The notes under the pieces were generated by a model. That model did no database searches, had not been told where the DNA came from, and worked only from the letters and a program-made list of their open reading frames with translations. From Planctomycetota bacterium (GTDB lineage: Bacteria > Planctomycetota > Planctomycetia > Planctomycetales > Planctomycetaceae), in the NCBI GenBank assembly GCA_014584345.1, contig JACTNB010000022.1, forward strand, positions 62,001 to 126,000: a stretch of 64,000 nt of DNA. The letters run 5' to 3'. Both the position numbers and the translations under genes were made by a program. Shown here one piece after another: positions 53,971 to 63,652 of the stretch. Numbering within the stretch: position 1 is the first letter of the stretch; every line of letters starts with the position of its first letter.

Positions 53971-54159
53971 TAAGTTTTCCCCTGGTGTAATGCGGTCGGA
54001 AGATGCCCGAAAGTTCTCCCCGATGATACGAAATTGCGGGGCACGTCTCAAACATACCCCCCTCCCGGGGCATTGCCGTGGGCATGCAGTCCCCGCGTGG
54101 CCCGTGTCCTGGTAGCCGCTGTTCGTCAGCGGCATGGACCACACTTTGAGAATTTCGGG

Positions 54160-56403
54160 TCAGCGGGGGTCGATCAATTCCAATTCCAGCATGCGTTCGA
54201 CGATTCGTCTGGCCAGGGGACCGGCCTGTTCTCCCCCCGCGCCACCATGGGCCAGCGAAACGACAAAGGCGTAGCGCGGAGATTCCGCGGGGGCATACCC
54301 GATAAACCAGGCATGGCTGGGCCGATCCAATCCGGTTTGCGCGGTCCCTGTCTTGCCGGCAATTTCGACCAGGGGAGATCGGACCGTCTGATAGGCGGTG
54401 CCCATGGGATCAGCGACCGTCCGCCGCATGCCTTCGCGGATCAATTGCCAGGTTTCGGGAGAAACCGGCAGCCGTCGGCTCGGGGCCTGCGCGCGGAGCG
54501 TGGGATGCGGCTGACTCTCCGCCGGTTCGTCGTCACCAGGAAGAATGCGGGAAACAATGCGCGGCGTCACCAACTCGCCTTGATTGGCAATGGCGGCGGT
54601 CAGCACGAGCATTTGCAGCGGCGTGACCGTCAAATAACTCTGGCCAATCGCCAGCCCGAGGTTGTCTCCCGGATACCAGTGATACGAGGAACTGGGAGAA
54701 TTATCGGCGGGGTCGGGAACATGCCCGGACTGTTCGAAGGGGAGGTCCACTCCGGTGGGCTTGCCAAAGCCAAGTTCCCCGCACCAGCGGACCAAAGCCT
54801 CCGGTCCGACGGTACGGGCGGCCGTAAAAAAATAGACGTTGCACGAGCGTGCCAGCGCATCCACCAGCGAGATATCGCCGTGCCCGTGGCCCGTGGACCG
54901 AAAAATTGCACACCGGTGACTTTCCGGAGTATCCAGAAACCCTCGGCATTCGATGCGGCCGGGAGGCAACGTGGTTTCCTGGCAGAGTGCAATGGCCGTC
55001 ATGGGCTTGAAGGTGGAGCCTGGCGCCAGGGTGACCTGCGTAATCCGCGACAGCAACGGGGAGCGGGGATCGGAATTCAAGGCCTGCCAATATTCGGAAT
55101 CTCCCGCATTCATCCGCCCGAGATGGGGCCGGGGCGCACTGGCGGCAACCAGCAATTCCCCCGAGTAGATATTCATCACCAGCAGGCAACCGCTTTCGGG
55201 AGGGGATCCCTCCGGAACGGGCGTTCCCCGCGGCAAGGGAGGCAGGAGGAGGGGTTTCCCGGGGATGAGTCCGTCGAGCAGCTTCTCGGCCGTTTCCTGA
55301 AGTTCCGCATGCAATGCCAGAACCAGATGTTGTCCCGCCCGTGCCTGGCGTTCGGGAACCGAGCGCACAATTTCACCCCGGCGATTCAGAGTCAACCGCC
55401 GCGCCCCAGGCAAGCCGCGCAAGGTGATATCGTAACTGCGTTCCACGCCAAACCGGCCCCGGCGATCTCCGGACTGCAGGGACAACGGGTCGGCTCCATT
55501 CAGGCTCTGTTTCCATTCCTGCAGTTGTTCCTCGCGTAGCGTGGCCCGATTCCCCACGACGTGGGCGGCAAAATCCTCGCGAGGATAAACACGCCTCGTC
55601 TTCGTGGTGATCTGCACGCCTGGAAAATCGCGAGGATGCGATTCCACCTCCGCGACGATGCCGACGGAGATGTCGTCTATCAATTCGTGATAGGCCAGTT
55701 CCTCGCGAATCACGATGGGGTCGCGCGCCTCGCGCTCGGGAGGTTGAGTTAATTCGCGCACGACCAGTTGCCAGAGGCGCCGCCAGCCCGTCGCAGGGAG
55801 AGGCTCCTGGTCGAGCGGCGGATGCTCGGTGTTGTCCCGCTTCGCCTGGCGGCTGCGCACGGAGGTGGCGATTCGTTCCACGCGTTGCTGAATGCCGTCT
55901 CGTCGTCCGAGGAGATCGGCGACGCTCATTCCGGAAATTTCCGACAGCCGCTGCCAGAGCCGGGCTTGTTCCGCCAGTACCTCTTGTTTGGCGCGTTCCA
56001 GTTCGCTGGCATTTCCCCATTGCCGGCGATTCAACCGGGCCAGCGCCTGCTGCCGCCACCAGCGTGCCTGGGGGGGAGACTCCAGCCAGCGGTAATGGAT
56101 GGACAGTGCAAACTGCTGATGATCGTAGGCCAGCAACTGGCCGTCGCTGGAGTAAATGCGGCCATCCATCGCGGGGACGGATTCGCTTTTCGTACTCGTG
56201 GGATGCGCATTCACCAGATAACCGGCTTGGCACGACTGCTTCAGATAGAATAAACGCCCGCTGATGATCAACAGGGGCAACAACACGAGCAGGCCCACCA
56301 TCCAGGTCCGCAATTCCACCCGGCGATCCAGATCCCAGGCTTCCTCCCGCTGGTCGGCGGTGGAATCAATCAGTTGCCAGGGGGAATAGGGTTGATTGCG
56401 CAT
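54160..56403 (-). CDS. mrdA: Class B penicillin-binding protein (PBP2/MrdA-type)
   Basis: The 747-residue protein has an N-terminal anchor (TWMVGLLVLLPLLIISGRLF), then a pedestal with GRIYSSDGQLLAYD, and a C-terminal transpeptidase domain: SxxK in APGSTFKPMTA (about 461-464), SxN in LARSCNVYFF (about 519) and KTG in IAGKTGTAQTG (about 684). All three catalytic motifs are intact, so it should crosslink peptidoglycan. Between residues 110 and 230 a charged, Arg/Gln-rich helical insertion lengthens it over the usual 600-650. Planctomycetes were once thought wall-less, and an intact PBP argues for a wall in this organism. No rodA is adjacent. Confidence 0.93.
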   Translation of the reverse strand: MRNQPYSPWQLIDSTADQREEAWDLDRRVELRTWMVGLLVLLPLLIISGRLFYLKQSCQAGYLVNAHPTSTKSESVPAMDGRIYSSDGQLLAYDHQQFALSIHYRWLESPPQARWWRQQALARLNRRQWGNASELERAKQEVLAEQARLWQRLSEISGMSVADLLGRRDGIQQRVERIATSVRSRQAKRDNTEHPPLDQEPLPATGWRRLWQLVVRELTQPPEREARDPIVIREELAYHELIDDISVGIVAEVESHPRDFPGVQITTKTRRVYPREDFAAHVVGNRATLREEQLQEWKQSLNGADPLSLQSGDRRGRFGVERSYDITLRGLPGARRLTLNRRGEIVRSVPERQARAGQHLVLALHAELQETAEKLLDGLIPGKPLLLPPLPRGTPVPEGSPPESGCLLVMNIYSGELLVAASAPRPHLGRMNAGDSEYWQALNSDPRSPLLSRITQVTLAPGSTFKPMTAIALCQETTLPPGRIECRGFLDTPESHRCAIFRSTGHGHGDISLVDALARSCNVYFFTAARTVGPEALVRWCGELGFGKPTGVDLPFEQSGHVPDPADNSPSSSYHWYPGDNLGLAIGQSYLTVTPLQMLVLTAAIANQGELVTPRIVSRILPGDDEPAESQPHPTLRAQAPSRRLPVSPETWQLIREGMRRTVADPMGTAYQTVRSPLVEIAGKTGTAQTGLDRPSHAWFIGYAPAESPRYAFVVSLAHGGAGGEQAGPLARRIVERMLELELIDPR

Positions 56404-56598
56404 CCGTGCGTTCTTGTTTCAGCAGGCTCAAGCAATGCTTTCCGAACCGGCAGGTTGTGGGCACTGCACTCATCCGCCTATGACTCGGTCAGCAGCGAGT
56501 TTTTTCGCAGGCAATGGTGCAGCTTGGCCAGAAATGCGATACAATTTCGCGATTATTGACTAAGAACCCTCCGTACTGCAATCTCGGCTTGTAACTTT

Positions 56599-58023
56599 GT
56601 GATTACTCCACTGAATCCACCGGGGGCCAATGCCTGGCGTAGCCGCCACGATGTCCCCCGGGCACAACCTGGGCGAGGCTGGAAGCAACTTTCCCCCGCG
56701 GAACTGTTTATTGGCTCGTTTCTGCTGCTGTCCGTGCTGGGAACCATCGGCTTGAAGACGCTGCCCGGCCTGTACACCGGCGAAGGGCTGTCGTGGAATC
56801 AAGCCGCGTTTACCGCGACCAGTGCTGTGTGCGTCACGGGATTGATCGTGGTCGATACCGCGACGTATTTTACCTTTCGTGGTCAATTGTTCCTGCTGCT
56901 GTTGATTCAACTGGGGGGCTTGGGAATGCTGGTGCTCACCAGCGTAATCATTACGGCCTTGGGCCGCAGGCCGTCGCTGCGCACGGAAGCGGTCGCCGCA
57001 TCCTCCCGCGATGCCTTGCCTCAAATACCCTCCCGAAAGCTGGTTCGCGATGTCGTTCTGTTTACCGCGATTATCGAATTCATCGGAGCCTCCCTGATCT
57101 ATCTGGCCTGGATGCCGCGCCTGGGCCTTCGCGAGGCCCTCTGGCCGGCCATCTTTCATTCGATCAGCTCCTTCTGCAACGCCGGGTTTTCCACGAATAC
57201 CGATTCGCTGATGGGGTTTCGGGACTCACCGTTCACGCTGCTGATCGTGTCGCTGCTGATCGTTGCCGGTGGGATCGGCTTCGTGACGATGGAGGAATTG
57301 ACATTGCGTTATTCTCGCGGCAAGAAACGCATTCCCCGGCTTTCGGTACATAGTCAACTCGTGTTGAGCAGCACGGCCGGGTTGCTGCTGCTGGGCTGGT
57401 TGCTGTTTGCCTGCTTCGAGTGGCGGCAGACTCTTTCGGAACTCGGCTGGATCGATAAACTGGCCAACTCCCTGTTCATGAGCGTCACCTCGCGGACGGC
57501 TGGCTTCAATACGATCGATTATGCCGCAGCGACGGAAAGCACGAATTTCCTGACCATCCTGCTGATGATGATCGGGGGCTGCCCGGGTTCGACCGCGGGC
57601 GGGATGAAAACCACCACCTTCATGCTGCTGGGGTTGCTGGCTTGGTGTAAACTGCGTTCCCGGGCCACCGTCAGTTTTCATGATCGGTCCATTCCCGACG
57701 ATACCATTCAACGGGCGATCGGCCTGTTCGTGATTGCCACCGGCATTATCGTGATGGGCATGTTCCTGGTGACGTTGCTGGCCGGGGGCACCTCCCTGCC
57801 CGATCCCTTCCTGTCGCGTCTGTTCGAGGTAGTCAGCGCCTTCAACACCGTGGGATTATCCATGGGTGTCACGCCGGAATTGACGGGGCCCGCGCAGTGG
57901 GTCATTATCGTGCTGATGTTTGTCGGCAGAACGGGCCCGCTGGCCTTTGCCTCGGCCCTGACACTTCGCCTCTCCACGCGGGGGCGGTTCCGGCTGGCCT
58001 ACGAGGATGTCGTTGTCGGTTGA
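56599..58023 (+). CDS. KtrB/TrkH-type potassium transporter
   Basis: The 474-residue protein from GTG 56599 has four pore loops: TSAVCVTGLIVVD, SSFCNAGFSTN, TSRTAGFNTID and SAFNTVGLSMG, with the GGCPGSTAGGMKTTTF gate region. It is shorter than the transporter at 10596 and is nearer to KtrB. It works with a soluble RCK-domain protein, which is encoded 67 bases downstream. Na+-coupled K+ uptake is usual for KtrB; the ion cannot be proven from sequence. It is divergent from the PBP gene. Confidence 0.94.
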   Translation: MITPLNPPGANAWRSRHDVPRAQPGRGWKQLSPAELFIGSFLLLSVLGTIGLKTLPGLYTGEGLSWNQAAFTATSAVCVTGLIVVDTATYFTFRGQLFLLLLIQLGGLGMLVLTSVIITALGRRPSLRTEAVAASSRDALPQIPSRKLVRDVVLFTAIIEFIGASLIYLAWMPRLGLREALWPAIFHSISSFCNAGFSTNTDSLMGFRDSPFTLLIVSLLIVAGGIGFVTMEELTLRYSRGKKRIPRLSVHSQLVLSSTAGLLLLGWLLFACFEWRQTLSELGWIDKLANSLFMSVTSRTAGFNTIDYAAATESTNFLTILLMMIGGCPGSTAGGMKTTTFMLLGLLAWCKLRSRATVSFHDRSIPDDTIQRAIGLFVIATGIIVMGMFLVTLLAGGTSLPDPFLSRLFEVVSAFNTVGLSMGVTPELTGPAQWVIIVLMFVGRTGPLAFASALTLRLSTRGRFRLAYEDVVVG

Positions 58024-58090
58024 TTGACTCGCCCGGTAACCGTTGCCGGGGGAAAATTGCGGTTAGTGACGCTACCTTGCGAGAGAGAGC

Positions 58091-58747
58091 ATGAAACGAT
58101 TTGTCGTGGTTGGCCTGGGGAATTTTGGGTTCACCATCGCGCAGACGCTGGCCGAGAAGGGGCACGATGTCATCGCGCTGGATACCGATGGCGAGGTTGT
58201 GGACCGCATTGCTCCCTGCATTTCTCGCGCTGCCGTCGGCGACGCCACGGATATCGACACCTTGCGCCGTGTTGGAGCCGACGAGGCCGATGCCGCAATC
58301 GTCTCCACGGGCGACGACATCACAGCAAGTATCCTGTCGACGATGGCACTGCTCGATTTGAAGGTGAAGGATATCTACGTCAAGGTCATCTCACGCGATC
58401 ACGGCCGGGTCATGCACCGAATTGGCGTGACCGACGTCGTCTTTCCCGAGCGGGATTCCGCCATTGCCCTGGCGGCCCGGGTGAGTGGGTCCGCCTTGCT
58501 CAATTACGTGAAGCTGGGATCGGGCATCAGTATCCAGGAAATGGGCGTGCCCAATGAGTGGGAAGGGCGCACGATCCGCGATCTCAACCTGAGGCAGCGA
58601 TACGACATCAGCATTGTCGCCTTGCACGACGTGCTGTTGAACACCATCACCGCCACCCCCAATCCCGATTATCTGCTCAAGGACTCCGATACGCTGCTGC
58701 TCGTTGGCAAGGATGCTACCCTCGCCAAGGTTGCCCAATTGCGTTGA
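58091..58747 (+). CDS. TrkA/KtrA potassium uptake regulatory subunit
   Basis: The 218-residue protein has one RCK_N Rossmann domain (RFVVVGLGNFGFTIAQTLAE with GxGxxG, then VIALDTDGEVVD and AAVGDATDIDTL) and one RCK_C domain (EMGVPNEWEGRTIRDLNLRQ; DSDTLLLVGKDATLAKVAQL). It would bind ATP/ADP or NAD(H) and gate the KtrB channel encoded just upstream. A single RCK pair matches KtrA rather than the double TrkA of enterobacteria. It could also serve the orphan TrkH at 10596. GAGAGAGC precedes the ATG. Confidence 0.95.
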   Translation: MKRFVVVGLGNFGFTIAQTLAEKGHDVIALDTDGEVVDRIAPCISRAAVGDATDIDTLRRVGADEADAAIVSTGDDITASILSTMALLDLKVKDIYVKVISRDHGRVMHRIGVTDVVFPERDSAIALAARVSGSALLNYVKLGSGISIQEMGVPNEWEGRTIRDLNLRQRYDISIVALHDVLLNTITATPNPDYLLKDSDTLLLVGKDATLAKVAQLR

Positions 58748-58781
58748 CCCTATTCCCCAGACTACCCCCCTGAATGCCGCA

Positions 58782-60002
58782 CTACCATTGCCGCGGACGC
58801 ACCGATCCCTGGACGCGCAGCGGCAGACCCATAATGCGGAGAAACCCTTCCGCATCGTCCTGGTTATAGGTGCCCCCACCCTCCATGCTGGCAATTTCGG
58901 AAACATACAGGCTGTTGGGGCTCTTGCGGCCCCGGACACGGCAATTCCCCTTGTAGAATCCGAGGGTCACTTCCCCGCTGACAGGCTTCTGGGTTTCGCG
59001 AATGAAGGCCATGAGCGCGTCCATCTTCGCGGTGTACCAGGTTCCGTAATAAACCATTTCCGCCACTTCGGGCGAGATGCGATCCCGCAGATGCAGCAAA
59101 TCGCGGTCGAGCGTCATCTGTTCCATCGCCTGGTGGGCGGCATACAGCGCCGTCATTCCCGGCGCTTCATAAACCCCCCGGCTTTTCATGCCCACGAAGC
59201 GATTTTCGACAATGTCAATGCGGCCTACTCCGTTGCGTCCCGCGATGGCATTCAATTCGGTAACCATGGCCAGGCCCGACTTTCGCGCGCCATTCAGAGT
59301 GACGGGCACGCCCGATTCGAAGCCTATCGTCACGGATTCCTCGCGATCCGGGGCAGACTGGGGCGAGACCGTCATGCTGAAATCGATGATCGATACCCCA
59401 TCGACCTCGGGATCTTCCAGATCCCCGGCCTCGTAACTGATGTGCAGGCAGTTTTCGTCGGAACTATAGGGTTTGGAGGTGGTCGCCTTGACGGGGATAT
59501 TCTTGCTGGCACAGTAGGCCAGCATTTCCGTGCGACCGGGAAACAGATCGCGAAATTCCTTCATCCGCCAGGGAGCAATCATCTTGACGGTGGGGTCCAG
59601 GGCTTCGGCCGCCAACTGGAAGCGGCACTGATCATTCCCCTTCCCGGTGGCCCCATGCGCGAAGGCCACCGCCCCGACTTCCCGCCCGCGCTGCAGGCAC
59701 GCCTTGGCGATAAGTGGCCGCGCAATCGAAGTCCCCAACAGATAGATCCCTTCGTATTTGGCCTGCCATTGCAGCACCGGGAAGGCAAAGTCCGTGCACA
59801 ACTCTTCCTGGACGTCGGCCAGAACCGCGGAGGTGGCGCCAATTTTCAGGGCCTTGTCGAGCATCGCCTCGCGATCTTCGCTCGGTTGCCCCAGATCGAC
59901 GTACAGGCAATGAACCTCGTACCCTTTATCCAGCAGCCAGCCGACCAGCACCGATGTATCCAAGCCCCCGCTGTATGCCAGAATGACCTTGTCTTTACTC
60001 AC
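58782..60002 (-). CDS. argG: Argininosuccinate synthase
   Basis: The 406-residue protein begins at GTG 60002 with CAGGAG upstream. It condenses citrulline and aspartate using ATP in arginine synthesis. The ATP loop VILAYSGGLDTSVLVGWL is at the N-terminus; the substrate region has FAHGATGKGNDQCRFQLA, followed by IPVKATTSKPYSSDENCLHI and GIGRIDIVENRFVGMKSRG-like sequence (here GVGRIDIVENRFVGMKSRG). It ends LRVQGSVRPRQW. It is convergent with the KtrA gene after 34 bases. No other arg gene is near. Confidence 0.97.
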   Translation of the reverse strand: MSKDKVILAYSGGLDTSVLVGWLLDKGYEVHCLYVDLGQPSEDREAMLDKALKIGATSAVLADVQEELCTDFAFPVLQWQAKYEGIYLLGTSIARPLIAKACLQRGREVGAVAFAHGATGKGNDQCRFQLAAEALDPTVKMIAPWRMKEFRDLFPGRTEMLAYCASKNIPVKATTSKPYSSDENCLHISYEAGDLEDPEVDGVSIIDFSMTVSPQSAPDREESVTIGFESGVPVTLNGARKSGLAMVTELNAIAGRNGVGRIDIVENRFVGMKSRGVYEAPGMTALYAAHQAMEQMTLDRDLLHLRDRISPEVAEMVYYGTWYTAKMDALMAFIRETQKPVSGEVTLGFYKGNCRVRGRKSPNSLYVSEIASMEGGGTYNQDDAEGFLRIMGLPLRVQGSVRPRQW

Positions 60003-60123
60003 GTCGCACTCCTGAAAACAAAGGATTGTCGGTTCTTGTCTGCTCGTTTTTTCTGCTTGTCTGCTCGTTCCACGCGACGTGGGCCCTGTCCGCTGGAAGT
60101 CAACTGGTCTGGGCCTGATCGGC

Positions 60124-61719
60124 TTATTCCCATTCGATCGTGCTGGGCGGCTTGGAACTGATATCGTACACCACGCGATTCACGCCCCGCACGGAGTTGG
60201 TGATCCGAGTGGAGATTTCGCCTAGTAATTCATAGGGCAGGTGAGACCAGTCCGCCGTCATGAAGTCATCCGTGTTGACCGCCCGTATCGCCACGACGTT
60301 TTCGTAGGTCCGCCCGTCTCCCATCACTCCCACGGACTGCACAGGCAACAACACCGCAAAGGCCTGTTGCACGCTGCGGTAGTAACTGGTCCGCTTCAAC
60401 TCATCGAGCAGAATGGCGTCCGCCTCGCGCAACACGTGCAATCGTTCCGGCGTAATTTCCCCCAGACAGCGGACGGCCAGCCCCGGCCCGGGAAAGGGAT
60501 GACGCCAGATCAGTTGTTCCGGCAATCCCAGTTCCAGGCCCATCTTGCGCACTTCATCCTTGAACAGATCCCGCAACGGTTCGATCAATTCAAAACCCAG
60601 TTCCTCCGGCAGGCCGCCGACATTGTGATGGGATTTGATCGTGGCGGCAGGGCCGTCCTTGTTGGCTCCCGATTCAATCACGTCGGGATACAGCGTTCCC
60701 TGGGCCAGGAAACGGGCATCCTCGATCGATTCGGCTTCCTTGCGAAAGACGTCGATGAAAATCTTGCCGATGATTTTGCGCTTCTGTTGTGGCTCGGAAA
60801 CGCCCGCCAGGGCTTGTAAAAACAGCTCGCTGGCATCGACGACGTGTAGATCGGTGCGAAAATGTTCCTGAAACTGGATGCGAACGGCATCGGCTTCCCC
60901 TTTTCGAAGCATGCCGTTATCCACGAAAATGCAGGAAAGTTGGGTGCCGATGGCCCGATATAACAGCGCTGCCACCACGGAGGAATCGACCCCGCCCGAT
61001 AACCCGCAGATCACGCGGGATTTGCCCACCCGTTGCTGGATCGACTCGATTTCCCGGTCGATCAAAGACGAAATTCTCCAGGTCCCCCGCGCGCCACAGA
61101 TCGTTTTGACGAAATTTGAAAGCAACTGCCCTCCCTGGGGTGTATGCGTCACTTCCGGATGAAACTGCAAGCCGTAAATCGGCCGCTGACGATGCTTCAC
61201 CGCCGCATACGGGCAGGTCGATGTCGCCGCCAGCGAAATGAATTGTGCCGTCAAATTCTCAACCTGATCCCCATGACTCATCCAGACAGTCAGCTCGCTG
61301 GGCAGATTCTGGAAAAATTCCGCCGGCTCGTGCACCCGGCAGGTGGTCCGCCCGAATTCCCGCGAGGGACTCGGATTGACTTCACTCCCCAGGTAACGGC
61401 ACAGCACCTGCATGCCGTAGCAGATCCCCAGCATCGGAATCTCCAGGTCGAAGATACCCGGATCCGGTTGCGGGGCGTTCGGACCGTACACACTCGCGGG
61501 GCCACCAGAAAGAATGATGCCGATCGGATTGATCTCGCGGATCCGTTCGACCGACAAATCGTGACGCACAATCTGGCAAAAGACATTTTGCTCGCGGACC
61601 CGCCGGGCAATCAACTGGGCGGTCTGCGAACCAAAGTCGAGAACCAACACCACTTCTTCGCTCGAGGGAACTGCGTGTACATCCACGCGATCACATGCCA
61701 GATTCTCTGTAGAGTTCAT
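60124..61719 (-). CDS. guaA: GMP synthase (glutamine-hydrolysing)
   Basis: The 531-residue protein has a glutamine amidotransferase domain with the nucleophile in MLGICYGMQVLCRYLG, and His/Glu in GLQFHPEVTHTPQG, followed by an ATP pyrophosphatase domain with VICGLSGGVDSSVVAALLYR and a dimerisation domain ending RGVNRVVYDISSKPPSTIEW. It converts XMP to GMP. The order is that of the standard fused GuaA. It is on the same strand as argG, 121 bases upstream of it, and is divergent from nrdR. Confidence 0.98.
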   Translation of the reverse strand: MNSTENLACDRVDVHAVPSSEEVVLVLDFGSQTAQLIARRVREQNVFCQIVRHDLSVERIREINPIGIILSGGPASVYGPNAPQPDPGIFDLEIPMLGICYGMQVLCRYLGSEVNPSPSREFGRTTCRVHEPAEFFQNLPSELTVWMSHGDQVENLTAQFISLAATSTCPYAAVKHRQRPIYGLQFHPEVTHTPQGGQLLSNFVKTICGARGTWRISSLIDREIESIQQRVGKSRVICGLSGGVDSSVVAALLYRAIGTQLSCIFVDNGMLRKGEADAVRIQFQEHFRTDLHVVDASELFLQALAGVSEPQQKRKIIGKIFIDVFRKEAESIEDARFLAQGTLYPDVIESGANKDGPAATIKSHHNVGGLPEELGFELIEPLRDLFKDEVRKMGLELGLPEQLIWRHPFPGPGLAVRCLGEITPERLHVLREADAILLDELKRTSYYRSVQQAFAVLLPVQSVGVMGDGRTYENVVAIRAVNTDDFMTADWSHLPYELLGEISTRITNSVRGVNRVVYDISSKPPSTIEWE

Positions 61720-61985
61720 GTCGGCTCACTTCGCCATATCGCACGAGGTCTGGTTTCTTGCTGCCTCTCGTGAGTTCGGCCATTCACCGCTCCGGGCAGG
61801 AATGCCTCCTACGAGGACAGATCGGTTTTTTATTACAGAACCAAGCTCCCATGGTGACGGGAAAATGGGAATCCGATATGCTACCGAGCGAAGGACTTGT
61901 CTTCAATTCCCAGACAACCGGAATCGTCATTTAGCCCATCCCGAACCGTTGACATGGCCTCACGTTTATATCAGGTGATTTCCCC

Positions 61986-62453
61986 ATGAGATGCCCCTAT
62001 TGCCGTCATGACGAAACCAAGGTGATCGACTCCCGCACCAGTGCGGACTTTGCTATTCGCCGACGCCGGGAATGCCTGAAGTGTTCACGCCGGTTCACTA
62101 CATTTGAAAAAATCGAGGAATTGCCGATCAAGGTCATCAAAAAGGATGGATCGCGCGTCCCCTTTAATCGGGAAAAAATCCGCGAGGGACTCGAAAAAGC
62201 CTGCTACAAGCGCCCGGTCAGTGAACAACAGATCGAATCGCTGATCAGCGACACCGAAGCGGAAGTGTACGAAAACTACGAGCGGGAAGTCCCCTCCCGC
62301 GTGATTGGTGAGTTGGTGATCGAACAACTCCGCAAACTCGATCAGGTCGCTTTTGTCCGCTTTGCCTCCGTCTATCGCGAATTCAAGGACGTCAACGATT
62401 TCGTCGAGGAACTTGGTTCCATGCTCAAACAACGCAGCGCCCAGGGGAAATAA
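61986..62453 (+). CDS. nrdR: Transcriptional repressor NrdR
   Basis: The 155-residue protein has the N-terminal zinc ribbon MRCPYCRHDETKVIDSRTS with a second pair in ECLKCSRRFTTFEKIEE, then an ATP-cone (VIKKDGSRVPFNREKIREGL; VGEL-like RVIGELVIEQLRKLDQVAFV) and the ending RFASVYREFKDVNDFVEEL. NrdR binds (d)ATP and represses ribonucleotide reductase genes. No nrd gene is in the window. The usual NrdR boxes were not found upstream, so self-regulation is not supported here. Confidence 0.97.
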   Translation: MRCPYCRHDETKVIDSRTSADFAIRRRRECLKCSRRFTTFEKIEELPIKVIKKDGSRVPFNREKIREGLEKACYKRPVSEQQIESLISDTEAEVYENYEREVPSRVIGELVIEQLRKLDQVAFVRFASVYREFKDVNDFVEELGSMLKQRSAQGK

Positions 62454-62795
62454 CCCGTTCCCTTCCGCTGGAACTTTCAGGCATGTCGTCTGACTTCGCT
62501 TCGAGTTATCGGGCAAATCGTGCTCGCACGTCGAGAGGATGCAGGACGCCAAGAAATCGGACGCAAGCGAAGTGATCGTGTTTTCTTCCCCTGTTTCCCT
62601 TGGGGGAGCGGAAACGCTGGGGCGCGCCCGCGGCATTCCCAGCGATTGTTCGCACCGTTCGTAACGCAACGGTCTTTTTGCCTGTTTTGACGGCGCCGGG
62701 CCCGAATACTGGGACGGAGCCAATTCCAGGGCAACTTTACTTCGAGAGACGCGGCCTCTATAACACCGAGAAACATCGGGCGAACAGGAGGCTTC
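62454..62795. other. Intergenic region before rph
   Basis: These 342 bases hold no supported gene; a 73-codon frame (62600-62821) overlaps the rph start and lacks a ribosome-binding site. The region contains the promoter candidate at 62736-62764. Nothing else is recognised. Confidence 0.5.
62736..62764 (+). promoter_or_regulatory. Candidate sigma-70 promoter of rph
   Basis: TTTACT (62736-62741) and TATAAC (62759-62764) are separated by exactly 17 bases, near-consensus for -35 and -10 hexamers, ending 31 bases before the rph ATG at 62796. This is a pattern match only. Confidence 0.4.
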
Positions 62796-63551
62796 ATGCG
62801 AAACGACGGACGAGCTGCTGACCAGTTGCGGGCCATTCACATTCAACGGGGTTTCACGACCGTGGCCCCAGGGTCCGTGTACATCAAGGCCGGGCGGACG
62901 ACGCTGCTCTGCACGGCCAGTGTCGACCTGGAAATCCCCGCCTGGAAAAAAAACGAGCCCAATCCTTCCGGCTGGTTAACCGCCGAATACGACATGCTCC
63001 CCGGGAGCACGTCTCCCCGGAAACGTCGAGATCGGGGCAAGGTGGACGGGCGTTCTTCAGAAATACAACGCCTGATTGGCCGTAGCCTGCGGTCGGTCGT
63101 CGATTTTCAGGCACTGGGCCCCCGTACCATCACCATCGACTGCGAAGTGCTCGATGCCGATGGAGGTACGCGAACCCTGGGCATCACCGGGGGCTACATT
63201 GCCCTGGTGGATGCGTTGCTCTGGTTGCAACGGCAAGTCCCCGAATGCCGCGCGGGGAGCATTCTGCGCGGCAGCGTGGCCGCGGTGAGTGTGGGGATCT
63301 GCGAGGGGCTTCCTCTCCTGGACCTCGATTATTCCGAGGACAGTACGGCGGAAGTCGATTTGAACGTGGTCATGACCGGCACCGGGGACTATGTCGAAGT
63401 GCAGGGAACGGCCGAGCAGGAACCCTTTTCACGCTCCAGCCTGGACAGCATGTTGACTCTCGCCGAACGAGGAATTGTAGAATTAACAAGGATTCAGCGT
63501 CAGGTGTTTGCCGATACGTGGCCTCTGGACGAAAACCCCGCAATCCGTTAA
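62796..63551 (+). CDS. rph: Ribonuclease PH
   Basis: The 251-residue protein starts behind GGAGGCTTC. It trims the 3' ends of tRNA precursors by phosphorolysis. Typical elements are MRNDGRAADQLRAIHIQRGF, SVYIKAGRTTLLCTASVD, WLTAEYDMLPGSTSPRKRRD, GRSSEIQRLIGRSLRSVVDF, the phosphate-binding GGTRTLGITGGYIALVDAL and LDYSEDSTAEVDLNVVMTG. Length matches the family. PNPase and RNase PH share the fold, and both are in this window though 18 kb apart. A secreted protein gene follows. Confidence 0.98.
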   Translation: MRNDGRAADQLRAIHIQRGFTTVAPGSVYIKAGRTTLLCTASVDLEIPAWKKNEPNPSGWLTAEYDMLPGSTSPRKRRDRGKVDGRSSEIQRLIGRSLRSVVDFQALGPRTITIDCEVLDADGGTRTLGITGGYIALVDALLWLQRQVPECRAGSILRGSVAAVSVGICEGLPLLDLDYSEDSTAEVDLNVVMTGTGDYVEVQGTAEQEPFSRSSLDSMLTLAERGIVELTRIQRQVFADTWPLDENPAIR

Positions 63552-63652
63552 ACCACTCCCGTTCGCGCGGAATTTCCGCCCGTCACGTCGCGCGAGGGAT
63601 GTCAGGATGACACCGCTCGCTGGAATAATGCCCCGCAAGAATGGAGTCTGTC

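Noticed and set aside
53002..55539. Long forward frames opposite the isomerase and PBP genes
   Set aside because: They mirror genes with catalytic motifs; no starts with ribosome-binding sites.
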